From assembly GCA_034211175.1 (NCBI GenBank), contig JAXHUH010000043.1, positions 1 through 48,552 of the forward strand: a stretch of 48,552 nucleotides of DNA. Direction: 5' to 3'. The position numbers were made by a program, and so were the translations under genes. Source of the stretch: JAXHUH01 sp034211175 (lineage in GTDB: Bacteria > Actinomycetota > Acidimicrobiia > Acidimicrobiales > CAIXPF01). Positions 19,572 to 27,252 of the stretch are shown here, in pieces. The notes under the pieces are model-generated. The model was not told where the DNA came from, ran no database searches, and was given only the letters and a program-made list of their open reading frames with translations. Numbering within the stretch: position 1 is the first letter of the stretch; the number at the start of each line of letters is the position of its first letter.

Positions 19572-19681
19572 GGCCGCATCATTCCCCATCGGGGTGGTGG
19601 GCGAACGAGTCGAGCCGGGCGACGATTGACCCATGGCTCCATGGACGCCACCGTGGAGGAGATTCGATCGCGCGGAAATCG

Positions 19682-19707
19682 GGAACGAAACGCGCCGCAC
19701 GGACGTT
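19682..19707 (+). promoter_or_regulatory. ECF-type promoter upstream of the group 2 sigma gene
   Basis: GGAAC (19682-19686) and GTT (19705-19707) are separated by 18 bases, matching the SigR/SigH-class GGAA-N18/19-GTT pattern. Transcription would begin near 19714, leaving a leader of about 60 bases before GTG 19774. This suggests the sigma factor is itself under a stress sigma factor. Confidence 0.4.
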
Positions 19708-19773
19708 GAAACCCTGGGTACGGGGGAGAGCCGAGGGGAGCCGATCGCACTGCCAAGCACGGAGAACGCACAC

Positions 19774-20703
19774 GTGACCGCCGACAGAGGATCATTCGGG
19801 GAACCGGATGTCGTCCGCCACTACCTGGACGAGATCGGGCGCCACGACCTCCTGACCAAACAAGACGAGATCGACCTCGCCCAGCGCATCGAGGAGGGCG
19901 AGCGCGCCCGAGGCGCGTTCGATTCGGCCACGACACCCGCTGAGAAGCGCCAGCTGCGGCGGGCCATCTCCGAGGGTGACGCCGCCTTCGAGCGGTTCGT
20001 GACCGCCAACCTGCGCCTGGTGGTCTCGATCGCCAAGCGGTACTCGGCGTCGGGCATGCCCCTCGCCGACCTCATCCAGGAGGGGAACCTGGGTCTCATC
20101 CGCGCGGTCGAGAAGTTCGACTGGCGGAAGGGCTTCAAGTTCTCCACCTACGCGACCTGGTGGATCCGCCAGGCGATCCAGCGCGGCATCGGCCGCTCGG
20201 CCCGCCTCGTCCACCTGCCCAACGACCTGCTCGACCGCATCGGTCGCCTGGAGGCGACCGCCGAGGACCTCGAGTCCGAGCTGGGCCGCAAGCCGACGAT
20301 GAGCGAGCTCGCCGACGCGCTCGATCTCACCGAGGAGCGCCTCAGCGGGTTGCTGCAGTTCCGCAGCGACCCGATGTCGCTCGATGCGCCGCTGGACGAG
20401 GACAGCGACAGCGTGTTCTCGGACGTGGTCGCCGCGGACGCCGAGGCGCAGCCCCACAACCTGGTGCTCGACGATCTCCAGCCGACGGAGGTCCGGGCCC
20501 TGATGGACTGCCTCGACGAGCGTGAGCGTCACATCCTCGTGCTCCGGTACGGCCTCGAGGGCGAGCCGCCGCTGGCCCGCTCCGTGATCGCCGAGCGCAC
20601 CGGTGTCGAGCCGCGGAAGGTCCGCGTGCTCGAGCAGGCCGCACTGGAGAAGCTCCGGGCCCGCCCCGACCTCGACGAGGCCCGCCTGCTGCTCGCCAGC
20701 TGA
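19774..20703 (+). CDS. Group 2 sigma-70 family factor
   Basis: A 309-residue RNA polymerase sigma factor of the primary-like, non-essential class (SigB/HrdB relatives). Region 1.2 is VVRHYLDEIGRHDLLTKQDE. Region 2 includes NLRLVVSIAKRY, GNLGLIRAVEKFDW and FSTYATWWIRQAIQRG (-10 recognition). Region 3 has LEDLESELGRKP-like sequence, and region 4 has DERERHILVLRYGL followed by a helix-turn-helix ending in LEQAALEKLRAR. Region 1.1 is missing, as expected for group 2. GTG 19774 has GGAGAA seven bases upstream. A perfect 14-base-pair hairpin follows the stop. Confidence 0.92.
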   Translation: MTADRGSFGEPDVVRHYLDEIGRHDLLTKQDEIDLAQRIEEGERARGAFDSATTPAEKRQLRRAISEGDAAFERFVTANLRLVVSIAKRYSASGMPLADLIQEGNLGLIRAVEKFDWRKGFKFSTYATWWIRQAIQRGIGRSARLVHLPNDLLDRIGRLEATAEDLESELGRKPTMSELADALDLTEERLSGLLQFRSDPMSLDAPLDEDSDSVFSDVVAADAEAQPHNLVLDDLQPTEVRALMDCLDERERHILVLRYGLEGEPPLARSVIAERTGVEPRKVRVLEQAALEKLRARPDLDEARLLLAS

Positions 20704-20720
20704 CCCGTACGTTCTGCCGA

Positions 20721-20750
20721 ACGAGCCGCCCTCCCCGGAGGGCGGCTCGT
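20721..20750. terminator. Perfect 14-bp hairpin after the sigma gene
   Basis: Arms at 20721-20734 and 20737-20750 (ACGAGCCGCCCTCC and its complement) are perfectly paired around a tiny loop. There is no T-run, as is common in very GC-rich actinobacteria. Confidence 0.65.
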
Positions 20751-20779
20751 CCGCGCCCGCCCCCATCTCGTGGACCATG

Positions 20780-20800
20780 CCGTATTCGCTTGTAATACGG
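20780..20800. promoter_or_regulatory. Inverted repeat over the toxin-antitoxin promoter
   Basis: CCGTATT (20780-20786) and AATACGG (20794-20800) form a perfect palindrome around seven bases, ending 10 bases before the toxin ATG. The right arm overlaps a TAATAC hexamer that could be the -10. It is placed where an autoregulating ribbon-helix-helix antitoxin would bind. Its A+T content is unusually high for the window. Confidence 0.5.
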
Positions 20801-20810
20801 TAGGGTTCCG

Positions 20811-21115
20811 ATGGACGAGCTCTTCGATCTGGAGGCCCTCGACGAGGAGGACCCGTTCGAGGTGGACCACCAGGCTGCGCATCTCTTCAAGCACCCGGCC
20901 CTCGGGATCGAGGACGTACTCGAGGTCTGGCAGTCGGACCCGATCTTCTACCCGGCCAAGCCGCCTGCCCACTGGTTGATGGTCGGCGAGGTGTCAGGCG
21001 CGATCCTGGCGTCCCGCTCGCTCCGCCCGCGTCGGCGGACCGGAGTCGTTGCCGGCCGATCGGCTGCTACGTCGCTGCCAAACATCTCGCCGATCGCTGT
21101 CTGGAGGATCGATGA
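20811..21115 (+). pseudogene. BrnT-like putative toxin, frame broken by one missing base
   Basis: Frame 1 from ATG 20811 reads MDELFDLEALDEEDPF, then HLFKHPALGIEDVLEVW, SDPIFYPA and HWLMVGEVSGAIL. At about 21005-21008 the conserved reading moves to another frame, which continues VPLAPPASADRSRCRPIGCY and AAKHLADRCLEDR and stops at TGA 21113-21115. Restoring one G in the run near 21008 joins both parts into about 101 residues. The joined frame's stop overlaps the antitoxin ATG as ATGA. The KHP, DP, VGE and RPIG pattern resembles the RelE-fold BrnT toxins, but the match is distant. Read without repair, frame 1 runs on to 21140 as 109 residues. Either a real inactivating mutation or a base-calling error. 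Confidence 0.65.
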
Positions 21116-21348
21116 CCGAGCCGAAGATGACACCCGCTGAGGAGTACGAGTTCTACGCCGACCCGGCGAACCAGACCCCCCAGGGGCCGGGTCGCCGTCG
21201 CCGCGGACGGCTGACCGAGGTGGTGCCGGTGCGCTTCGAGCCCGACAAGCTCGAAGAGGTGCGGCGGCGGGCCGAGGCCGAGGACCGCACCGTCTCGAAC
21301 TGGATCAGGCGCGCCGTCGACCACGAGCTGTCCACCGAAGCGGGCTGA
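21112..21348 (+). CDS. Ribbon-helix-helix antitoxin-like protein
   Basis: A 78-residue protein starting MTEPKMTPAEEYEFYADPAN. A basic stretch GRRRRGRL precedes a ribbon-helix-helix domain: strand TEVVPVRFEPDKL, then helices EEVRRRAEAEDRTV and SNWIRRAVDHEL. CopG/BrnA-type antitoxins of this form dimerise on operator palindromes and neutralise the linked toxin. GGAGG lies four bases before ATG 21112, and the ATG overlaps the stop of the repaired toxin frame, so the two genes would be translationally coupled. It may persist as an orphan antitoxin if the toxin is truly broken. Confidence 0.75.
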   Translation: MTEPKMTPAEEYEFYADPANQTPQGPGRRRRGRLTEVVPVRFEPDKLEEVRRRAEAEDRTVSNWIRRAVDHELSTEAG

Positions 21349-21362
21349 ACCTCCAGCAGCGT

Positions 21363-21388
21363 TGCGGGCCCGAGGGTGAGAGCCCGCA
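21363..21388. terminator. Hairpin between convergent antitoxin and amidohydrolase genes
   Basis: TGCGGGC (21363-21369) and GCCCGCA (21382-21388) pair perfectly around 12 bases, between two converging genes. Confidence 0.45.
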
Positions 21389-21403
21389 GGGATCGGGGCC
21401 GCG

Positions 21404-22789
21404 TCAGGTGGCGGAGGTCGCGATGCGGGCCATGCGCTCGTGGACCTGGGAGACCGTCTCGGCGTGATCGGCCGCGGCGGCGCCGGTGATGCGGCCCCGG
21501 TCGCTGACCAGGCGCCCGCCGACGTAGACCCCCACCAGGTTCCGCAGGCCGCAGGCGAGGACGTAGGTGCCGTACGGGTCCCACACCGGGCCGGTGTCGG
21601 GGTCTCGGGGGTCGACGACGCAGAAGTCGGCGTACTTGCCGACCTCGAGGCTGCCGACCCGGTCGCCCAGCCCGAGCACCTCGGCCGAGCCCCGGGTGTG
21701 GAGCTCCAACATGTCGGCCACGGCCATGGCGGCCGGGTCCTTGTAGGTGGCCCGCAGCAGGTAGATCCCGAACCGCAGGTTCTGGAACGGGTCGGAGATG
21801 TCGGTGCACGACTGGTCGTCGAGGCCGACCCCGACCCGCATGCCGACCTCCCGGCAGCGGGGGATGTTCGCCACCCCCGAGGCGAGCCGGCCGTTCGACG
21901 TCGGCTGCCAGACCATCCCGCAGCCCGCGGCCGCGGCCTCGTCGATGATCTCGTCGGTCGTCTGGATGAAGTGGCCGAACACCAGGTCGGGCCCGAGGGC
22001 GCCGGCGTCGCGGTACCAGGCGAACTTCGAGCGCTGGAGCTCGACCTCGTGGGGCGTCTCGAGGAAGTGGGGCTGGTTCAACAGCCCGTGGCGGTGCATG
22101 CACGCGACCTCGACCGCGGCGTACTCCTCGGCCCCGGCCCACTGGACGGTCCCGCTGATGGCGAGGCCGAGGTGCGCGGGGTGGCGGGCCAGCTCGTCGG
22201 ACATCGACGTCACGTCGTCGAGGTGGCCGAACACGGCGTCGCGGTCGGTGGTCTGACCCAACATGACGCTGTGCATCGTGCGGAGGCCGGCGTCGAGCTT
22301 CGCCCGCAGCTGGGCGTGCTGGTAGGCGACGTCGGGGACGGCGTTGCCGTCGCCGTAGCTGGCGACACCGTCGGACTCCCGGTCGAACGCGAGGCCCGAG
22401 TCGGTGAAGTCGAACGCGGTCGTGATGCCGTTGTTGAGGAAGTCGTAGGCGCCGTGCTTGGTGAACCAGTAGACGTCGTCCGCGGTGCCGGCCGACGCGT
22501 AGCCCAGCATCGCCTCGATCCACCCGTAGAGCGACTGGTCCATCGCCAGGCCCCGGGCCCCGCTGGTGAACAGGTGGCTGTGGGCCGACACGAACCCCGG
22601 CCCGATGAGCTTCCCCGAGGCGTCGAGCACGGCATCGGCGGTGAGATCGGCCGGCGGGTCACCCTCGCCGAGCCCGGCGATCCGCCCGTCGTGGTCGACC
22701 GCCAGCCAGCCAACGAGCTCGCGCCGGGCGGCGTCCATCGTGAGCATCCGCCCACCGGTGACCAGCAACATCAGGGGGGACGTCTCCAT
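21404..22789 (-). CDS. Amidohydrolase (chlorohydrolase/deaminase subgroup)
   Basis: A 461-residue metal-dependent hydrolase of the AtzA/TrzN/guanine-deaminase superfamily. The N-terminal composite domain is followed by the metal-binding HxH in GPGFVSAHSHLF. His in PHFLETPHE, His in LVFGHFIQ and Asp in GVGLDDQSCTD complete a typical Zn/Fe site. SNGRLASG and GSLEVGKYADFCVVDP are also family landmarks. Substrate cannot be read from sequence; deamination or dechlorination of an N-heterocycle is typical. ATG 22789 is used; it lacks a well-spaced ribosome site, and ATG 22771 is possible. It lies 69 bases downstream of the PLP enzyme on the same strand and may share its transcript. Confidence 0.88.
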   Translation of the reverse strand: METSPLMLLVTGGRMLTMDAARRELVGWLAVDHDGRIAGLGEGDPPADLTADAVLDASGKLIGPGFVSAHSHLFTSGARGLAMDQSLYGWIEAMLGYASAGTADDVYWFTKHGAYDFLNNGITTAFDFTDSGLAFDRESDGVASYGDGNAVPDVAYQHAQLRAKLDAGLRTMHSVMLGQTTDRDAVFGHLDDVTSMSDELARHPAHLGLAISGTVQWAGAEEYAAVEVACMHRHGLLNQPHFLETPHEVELQRSKFAWYRDAGALGPDLVFGHFIQTTDEIIDEAAAAGCGMVWQPTSNGRLASGVANIPRCREVGMRVGVGLDDQSCTDISDPFQNLRFGIYLLRATYKDPAAMAVADMLELHTRGSAEVLGLGDRVGSLEVGKYADFCVVDPRDPDTGPVWDPYGTYVLACGLRNLVGVYVGGRLVSDRGRITGAAAADHAETVSQVHERMARIATSAT

Positions 22790-22858
22790 CCCCCCAGCAT
22801 GGTCGATCGGCCCCGGTTGGTCTGACCACCGGGGCACCACCGCGCCGTCCGTGCGGGC

Positions 22859-24127
22859 TCAGACCCGTTCGGCGGCCGGGGCGGGGGTGAGGGTGCCGGC
22901 GGCGATCTCGGCGGCGACGGCGTCGAGGGCCGAGACGACATCGGCCTCGATGTCGACCGGGTCCTCGAGGCCGACCGAGATGCGGATGGTGCCCGGCGCG
23001 ATGCCGGACTCGGCCAGCTCCTGCTCGGTCAGGCCGGCGTGGGTGGTCGAGGCCGGGTGGGTCAGGATCGTCTCCGGGCCGCCGAGCGACGTGGCGAGAC
23101 GGCACACCCGGATCAGCTCGGTGAGGCGGACCGCGGCGTCGTAGCCGCCGGCGACGTCGATCGTGACCAGGCCGCCGGTCAGCTTCATCTGGCGGCCGGC
23201 GAGCGCGTGGCCGGGGTGGGACTCCAGGCCCGGGTGGCACACGGCCGACACGGCCGGGTGGGCCTGGCACGCCCGGGCCAGCGCCAGGGCGCTCTCGGTC
23301 TGGTGGCGCAGCCGCACGCCGAGGGTGCGAAGACCGCGCAGGCCGTTCATGGCGTCGAACGGCGAGGCGTTGGCCCCCTGGAGCACCGCGAAGCTCCACA
23401 GCCAGCCGATCAGGTCGGCCGAACCGGCGGCGACGCCGAGCGTGGCGTCGTTGTGACCGGCGATCGCCTTCGTCGCCGAGTGGACGACCAGGTCGACGCC
23501 GTGGTCGAGCGGGCGCTGGCCGAGCGGGGTGGCGAGCGTCGAGTCGACGACCTTGATCGGGCCCATCAGCCCGCCGATCTCGTCGAGGTCGACGATGTCG
23601 AGGCGGGGGTTGGCCGGGGTCTCGGCGATGACCAGCATCGTCCGGCCCGGCTCGACGGCCTCGGCGAACGCACCGGGCTCGTGGCCGTCGACGAAGGTGA
23701 CGTCGATCCCGAAGCGGGGACACGCCGACTGCAGCAGCAGCGTGGTCCCGGCGTACATCCGGCGCTGGGCGACGATGTGGCTGCCGGCGCTGCACAGACC
23801 GAGCACCACGGCGGAGATGGCGCCCATGCCCGAGGCGAACGCCCGGGCCGCCTCCGCACCCTCGAGGTCGGCCACCGCCTCCTCGAACCCCTTGATCGTC
23901 GGGTTGCCGTAGCGGGAGTAGAACCGGTGGGCGCCGGGTGCGGTCGCCATCCGGCGGGCCTCCTCCACCGTGTCGGTCTCGAAGGTCGTCGTCGCCCACA
24001 GGATCGGCGCCAGGGCCTTGCCGTTGTCGCCGCGGCCGGAGCGGACGGCCCGGGTGTCGGGGGACAGCTCGGGGCCCGGCGCGTCACGACCCGGGTCGTC
24101 GCTCGCTGCGGGGTGGGGGTTCGGCAC
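22859..24127 (-). CDS. Cys/Met-metabolism PLP enzyme (trans-sulfuration family)
   Basis: A 422-residue fold-type I PLP enzyme of the cystathionine gamma-synthase/gamma-lyase, methionine gamma-lyase and O-acetylhomoserine sulfhydrylase family. Landmarks are SRYGNPTIKGFEEAVADLEG, the Schiff-base Lys220 in VVHSATKAIAGHND, and the C-terminal ETILTHPASTTHAGLT and GTIRISVGLEDP. GTG 24127 has GGAGGA just upstream. A SAM-riboswitch-like leader lies 160-260 bases upstream, so expression probably falls when SAM is high. That favours a biosynthetic role in methionine supply (cystathionine gamma-synthase or sulfhydrylase) over degradation. Which reaction it catalyses is not resolved. Confidence 0.88.
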   Translation of the reverse strand: MPNPHPAASDDPGRDAPGPELSPDTRAVRSGRGDNGKALAPILWATTTFETDTVEEARRMATAPGAHRFYSRYGNPTIKGFEEAVADLEGAEAARAFASGMGAISAVVLGLCSAGSHIVAQRRMYAGTTLLLQSACPRFGIDVTFVDGHEPGAFAEAVEPGRTMLVIAETPANPRLDIVDLDEIGGLMGPIKVVDSTLATPLGQRPLDHGVDLVVHSATKAIAGHNDATLGVAAGSADLIGWLWSFAVLQGANASPFDAMNGLRGLRTLGVRLRHQTESALALARACQAHPAVSAVCHPGLESHPGHALAGRQMKLTGGLVTIDVAGGYDAAVRLTELIRVCRLATSLGGPETILTHPASTTHAGLTEQELAESGIAPGTIRISVGLEDPVDIEADVVSALDAVAAEIAAGTLTPAPAAERV

Positions 24128-24287
24128 GGTTCCTCCGCGGATGGTTCGGGACGGACCCGGGTGCCGAATCCCACGTCGGCTGGTCCTCGCTCGCCGACGG
24201 GCCGGGGGCCCGACGGACGAGCTGCGGTCAGCTGGGACGAGGATGCGCGCCGGTCGTTCGGACACTTGGTTGCCCCACCGTGTGATG
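24128..24287 (-). other. Long leader between the aptamer and the PLP gene
   Basis: No gene is visible. On the minus strand it opens with a possible hairpin (CCATC/GGTGG) and is otherwise GC-rich. It presumably holds the expression platform, but I cannot identify a clear terminator with a T-run or a clear anti-ribosome-site stem. Confidence 0.35.
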
Positions 24288-24384
24288 GAGCCGCATCCCC
24301 GACCCCGGAGGGTGGGTTGGCACCTTGGGCGTCCGTCCCAGGTTGCCGGACCCGGGAGCGCCCGGGTCTCTCCTGATGTGGCCC
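24288..24384 (-). promoter_or_regulatory. SAM riboswitch-like leader (SAM-I/SAM-IV superfamily)
   Basis: On the minus strand P1 is GGGCCACATC (24384-24375) pairing with GATGCGGCTC (24297-24288), nine of ten bases including a G-T wobble. Inside lie CAGGAGAG, a short P2 hairpin (ACCCGGG, CGCT loop, CCCGGGT), the conserved CCGGCAACC, a P3 hairpin (TGGG...CCCA) and GGTGCCAA. These are the core elements of SAM-I-type aptamers. P2 is unusually short and has no room for the kink-turn and pseudoknot of classical SAM-I. It precedes a methionine-pathway gene, with a 160-base expression platform. Confidence 0.75.
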
Positions 24385-24484
24385 TCAGTCAACCGGCGCA
24401 ACCCCCTGTCGTCAAGCCGGTCGCGGCGGGCGCGGCGGGTGGGGCGCGGCGATCACCGTTCGACCGGGAGCGGAGGCTGGTCGC

Positions 24485-24886
24485 TCAGGTCACCATCATC
24501 ACACCGCACACCATGGCCCCGAGGGCGGCGACCAGGCCGGCGGCGCCGGTCACGGCGCGGGTCAGCGGGGTGGCGGTCATCCCGTGGACGAACGCGGCGA
24601 CGCCGCTGAGCGCAACGAGCAGGAGCTTGATCCCCAGGGTGGCGTGGTAGCCGACGCTGCGGTCGGCGACGTCGATCTCGAGCAGGTTCCACACGCCGGT
24701 CACGACGACCAGGGCGAAGAACGGCCAGGCGAGCGCACCGAAGCGGCGGGCGGCGAGGCGGGGCGCGTCCTCGCCCAGCCCGCGCAGCACCGGCAGCAGG
24801 GCGACGAGCACGATCTGGCCCCCGATCCACACGGTCACACCGAGCAGGTGGGCGAACACGCGAATGGTGGTCAGGTCGAAGGTCAT
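24485..24886 (-). CDS. CopD-like four-helix membrane protein
   Basis: A 133-residue integral membrane protein with four hydrophobic helices (about residues 7-30, 50-70, 80-100 and 110-132). The opening HLLGVTVWIGGQIVLVALLPVL resembles the CopD domain of copper-resistance and related cytochrome-like proteins. A conserved His in the first helix and His in KLLLVALSGVAAFVHGM could bind metal or haem, which is inference. ATG 24886 follows GGAACGAG. It is divergent from the FAD oxidase gene, and its 3' end lies 100 bases before the SAM leader, which probably has its own promoter. Confidence 0.7.
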   Translation of the reverse strand: MTFDLTTIRVFAHLLGVTVWIGGQIVLVALLPVLRGLGEDAPRLAARRFGALAWPFFALVVVTGVWNLLEIDVADRSVGYHATLGIKLLLVALSGVAAFVHGMTATPLTRAVTGAAGLVAALGAMVCGVMMVT

Positions 24887-24910
24887 CTCGTTCCGATGGG
24901 ATGCGGAGCG

Positions 24911-24995
24911 ACGGTCATCGAGCGGTCACGTGACGGTCATGTGCATGGACGACCATGGCGGGGTAAGGCCCACCGACGAGGACGAACGGGGTTCG
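24911..24995. promoter_or_regulatory. Palindromes in the CopD-like/FAD-oxidase divergent spacer
   Basis: GTCACGTGAC (24925-24934) is a perfect palindrome flanked by two ACGGTCAT copies 22 bases apart (24911 and 24933). Further on, CGAAC and GTTCG form a perfect inverted repeat around GGG at 24983-24995. Both lie upstream of the lipid-modification operon and could be operators. Confidence 0.35.
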
Positions 24996-25099
24996 TTCAT
25001 CCATCCACGGCGGCGGCAGCGTACTGCTCGGGAAGACCCGACCGACGAGCCCGGCCGACCGGGATCGCATCACCACCGAGACAGGGGAACAACAGCACC

Positions 25100-26356
25100 G
25101 TGCGCGTCGCCATCATCGGGAGCGGGGTCTCGGGCCTCGTCAGCGCCCGCCTCCTCGCCCCCGACCACGACGTCACCGTCTTCGAGGCCGACGACCGCAT
25201 CGGCGGCCACGCCAACACGGTGCGAGTCGAGCTGGGCGACGAGACCCACGACGTCGACACCGGGTTCATCGTCTACAACCGGCGGAACTACCCGCTGTTC
25301 GACCGGCTGCTCGACGAGCTGCGGGTCGAGACCCAGCCGAGCGAGATGAGCTTCAGCGTCACCGACGAACCGTCGGACGTCACGTGGTGCGGCACGAACC
25401 TCAACACGGTGTTCGCCAGGCGGCGCAACGCACTCGACCCCGGGTTCTGGAAGATGCTGGCCGAGATGGTGCGGTTCAACCGCCTCGCCCGGGCCGCCCT
25501 CGCCGATCCGGCGACGCCCGAGGACCTGACCCTGGCCGAGTTCTGCGAGCGCCACGGCTTCGGCGGCCGGTTCAGCGAGCACTACCTGATCCCCATGGGC
25601 GCGGCGATCTGGTCGGCGGACCCCCGCACGTTCGACCGGTTCCCGCTCGTGTCGCTGTGCCGCTTCCTCGACAACCACGGGCTGTTGAGCTTCGGCGACC
25701 GACCCCGTTGGCGCACGGTCACCGGTGGGTCCCGCCGCTACGTGGAGGCGCTGGTCGAGTCCTCGTCGTTCCGGGTGCGCACCGCCACGCCGGTGACCAA
25801 GGTGGTGCGCCACGCCGACCGGGTCGAGCTCTCGGTCGAGGGAACGGGCCCGGAGACCTTCGACCACGTCGTGATGGCGTGCCACACCGACCAGGCGCTC
25901 GAGCTGCTCAGCGACGCCGACCCCGAGACGAGGGACGTGCTTGGTGCGATCCGCTACCAGCCCAACGTGGCCGTCCTCCACACCGACCGCCGGATGCTGC
26001 CGCCGACGCGACGGGCGTGGGCGTCGTGGAACTACCTGCGCGCCGGCGAGGACACCGGCCGGGCGACGCTGACGTACCACCTCAACACGCTCCAGCGCAT
26101 CCGCTCACGCCACGAGATCTGCGTGACCCTCAACCGGACCGACGCCATCGATCCCGACATGGTCCTGGCGACGTTCGACTACGCCCACCCGGTCTACGAC
26201 CCCGGTGCCCTCGACGCGCAGCGTCGTCTCGACACCATCCAGGGCCGGGAGCGCACCTGGTTCTGCGGCGCGTGGGCCGGCTACGGGTTCCACGAGGACG
26301 GCGTCCGCTCCGCCCACGAGGTCGTCGACGCCATGCGGGCGTCGGGACCGAGGTGA
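25100..26356 (+). CDS. FAD-dependent amine oxidase-like protein (COG2907 type)
   Basis: A 418-residue flavoprotein with an N-terminal dinucleotide-binding fold VRVAIIGSGVSGLVSARLL (GxGxxG at residues 8-13), FEADDRIGGHANTV, and DTGFIVYNRRNYPLF. The C-terminal FAD segment reads TWFCGAWAGYGFHEDGVRSA. The pattern matches the family often annotated as NAD/FAD-binding or amine oxidase and found beside DUF1365 and CFA-like genes. Its substrate is unknown; an oxidoreductase acting on lipid acyl chains is inferred from its partners. GTG 25100 follows GGGGAA at 11 bases; the long frame upstream is a shadow. Its stop overlaps the next ATG, so it is first in a coupled operon. Confidence 0.88.
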   Translation: MRVAIIGSGVSGLVSARLLAPDHDVTVFEADDRIGGHANTVRVELGDETHDVDTGFIVYNRRNYPLFDRLLDELRVETQPSEMSFSVTDEPSDVTWCGTNLNTVFARRRNALDPGFWKMLAEMVRFNRLARAALADPATPEDLTLAEFCERHGFGGRFSEHYLIPMGAAIWSADPRTFDRFPLVSLCRFLDNHGLLSFGDRPRWRTVTGGSRRYVEALVESSSFRVRTATPVTKVVRHADRVELSVEGTGPETFDHVVMACHTDQALELLSDADPETRDVLGAIRYQPNVAVLHTDRRMLPPTRRAWASWNYLRAGEDTGRATLTYHLNTLQRIRSRHEICVTLNRTDAIDPDMVLATFDYAHPVYDPGALDAQRRLDTIQGRERTWFCGAWAGYGFHEDGVRSAHEVVDAMRASGPR

Positions 26357-27252
26357 TGCCGGACACCGCGGCCACGTCGGCCGCGTCGGCCCTGTCGCCG
26401 GCGGAGCCGGGCGGCACCGACCCCGGGGCCGGGGCGCTCTACGTCGGCGAGGTGCTCCACGAGCGGCTCGTCCCCCGCCGCCACACGTTCCGCTACCGGG
26501 TCTTCCTGTGGCTCGTCGACCTCGACGAGATCGACGAGGCACTCGCGCGCCACCCGCTGTGGGGCCGCGGCCGGTGGTCGCCCGTCCGCTGGGACCGGGC
26601 CGACCACTTCGGCGACCCGGCGCGCGACCTCGTCGACGAGGTGCGCGATCTGGTCGCCGAACGGACGGGGCACCGGCCGACCGGTCGCGTCCTGATGCTG
26701 ACCCAGCCCCGGATGTGGGGCTGGCTGTTCAACCCGATCAGCCTCTTCTACTGCTTGGGCGACGACGGCCAGCTCGACGCGGTGGTCGCCGAGGTCACGA
26801 ACACGCCGTGGAAGGAACGCCACTGCTACGTGGTACGACCCGACGAGGTCGGCCGGGCCGACGGCATCACCAAGCGCCTCCACGTCTCGCCGTTCTGGGA
26901 CATGGACCACCACTACCGGTTCTCGGTCGCCATGCCCGGCGAGCGGCTCGAGGTCGGCATCGAGAACGAGCGCGACGGCGAGGTCGTGTTCCGCGCCGCC
27001 GTCCGGGGGGACCGGCAACCGCTCGACCGCCGAGCGATGAGCGCCGTCCTGCTCCGCCACCCCGCGCAGACGCTCAAGGTCAGCGCGGGCATCCACTGGC
27101 AGGCCGTGCGCCTGTTCCTCAAGCGGATCCCCGTCCAGCGCCATCCGCGACGACAGGCGGGCCCCGCACACCACGACGAACCCCGACGACACCTCCACCC
27201 CCGACGACACCTCCACCCCCGACGACAAGATGCCCCGGAGAACACGCCGTGA
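26356..27252 (+). CDS. DUF1365 family protein
   Basis: A 298-residue protein of the DUF1365 family, whose biochemical role is not established. Recognisable parts are LYVGEVLHERLVPRRHTFRY, the conserved MWGWLFNPISLFYCLG, TNTPWKERHCYVV, KRLHVSPFWDMDHHYRFSV and HWQAVRLFLKRIPV near the C terminus. The end is a His/Arg/Pro-rich tail encoded by an 18-base tandem repeat and is probably not functional core. ATG 26356 shares its first base with the upstream stop (GTG 26353 is the alternative), and its own stop overlaps the GTG of the methyltransferase, so all three genes are coupled. Confidence 0.85.
   Translation: MPDTAATSAASALSPAEPGGTDPGAGALYVGEVLHERLVPRRHTFRYRVFLWLVDLDEIDEALARHPLWGRGRWSPVRWDRADHFGDPARDLVDEVRDLVAERTGHRPTGRVLMLTQPRMWGWLFNPISLFYCLGDDGQLDAVVAEVTNTPWKERHCYVVRPDEVGRADGITKRLHVSPFWDMDHHYRFSVAMPGERLEVGIENERDGEVVFRAAVRGDRQPLDRRAMSAVLLRHPAQTLKVSAGIHWQAVRLFLKRIPVQRHPRRQAGPAHHDEPRRHLHPRRHLHPRRQDAPENTP
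27181..27226 (+). repeat. 18-base tandem repeat in the DUF1365 3' end
   Basis: CCCCGACGACACCTCCAC repeats 2.5 times without mismatch. Eighteen is a multiple of three, so copy-number change would only lengthen or shorten the HLHPRR tail. Confidence 0.8.

Noticed and set aside
20811..21140. The 109-residue frame-1 product as an intact gene
   Set aside because: The conserved C-terminal pattern lies in another frame whose stop overlaps the antitoxin start; the frame-1 tail from about residue 66 has no similarity to the family.
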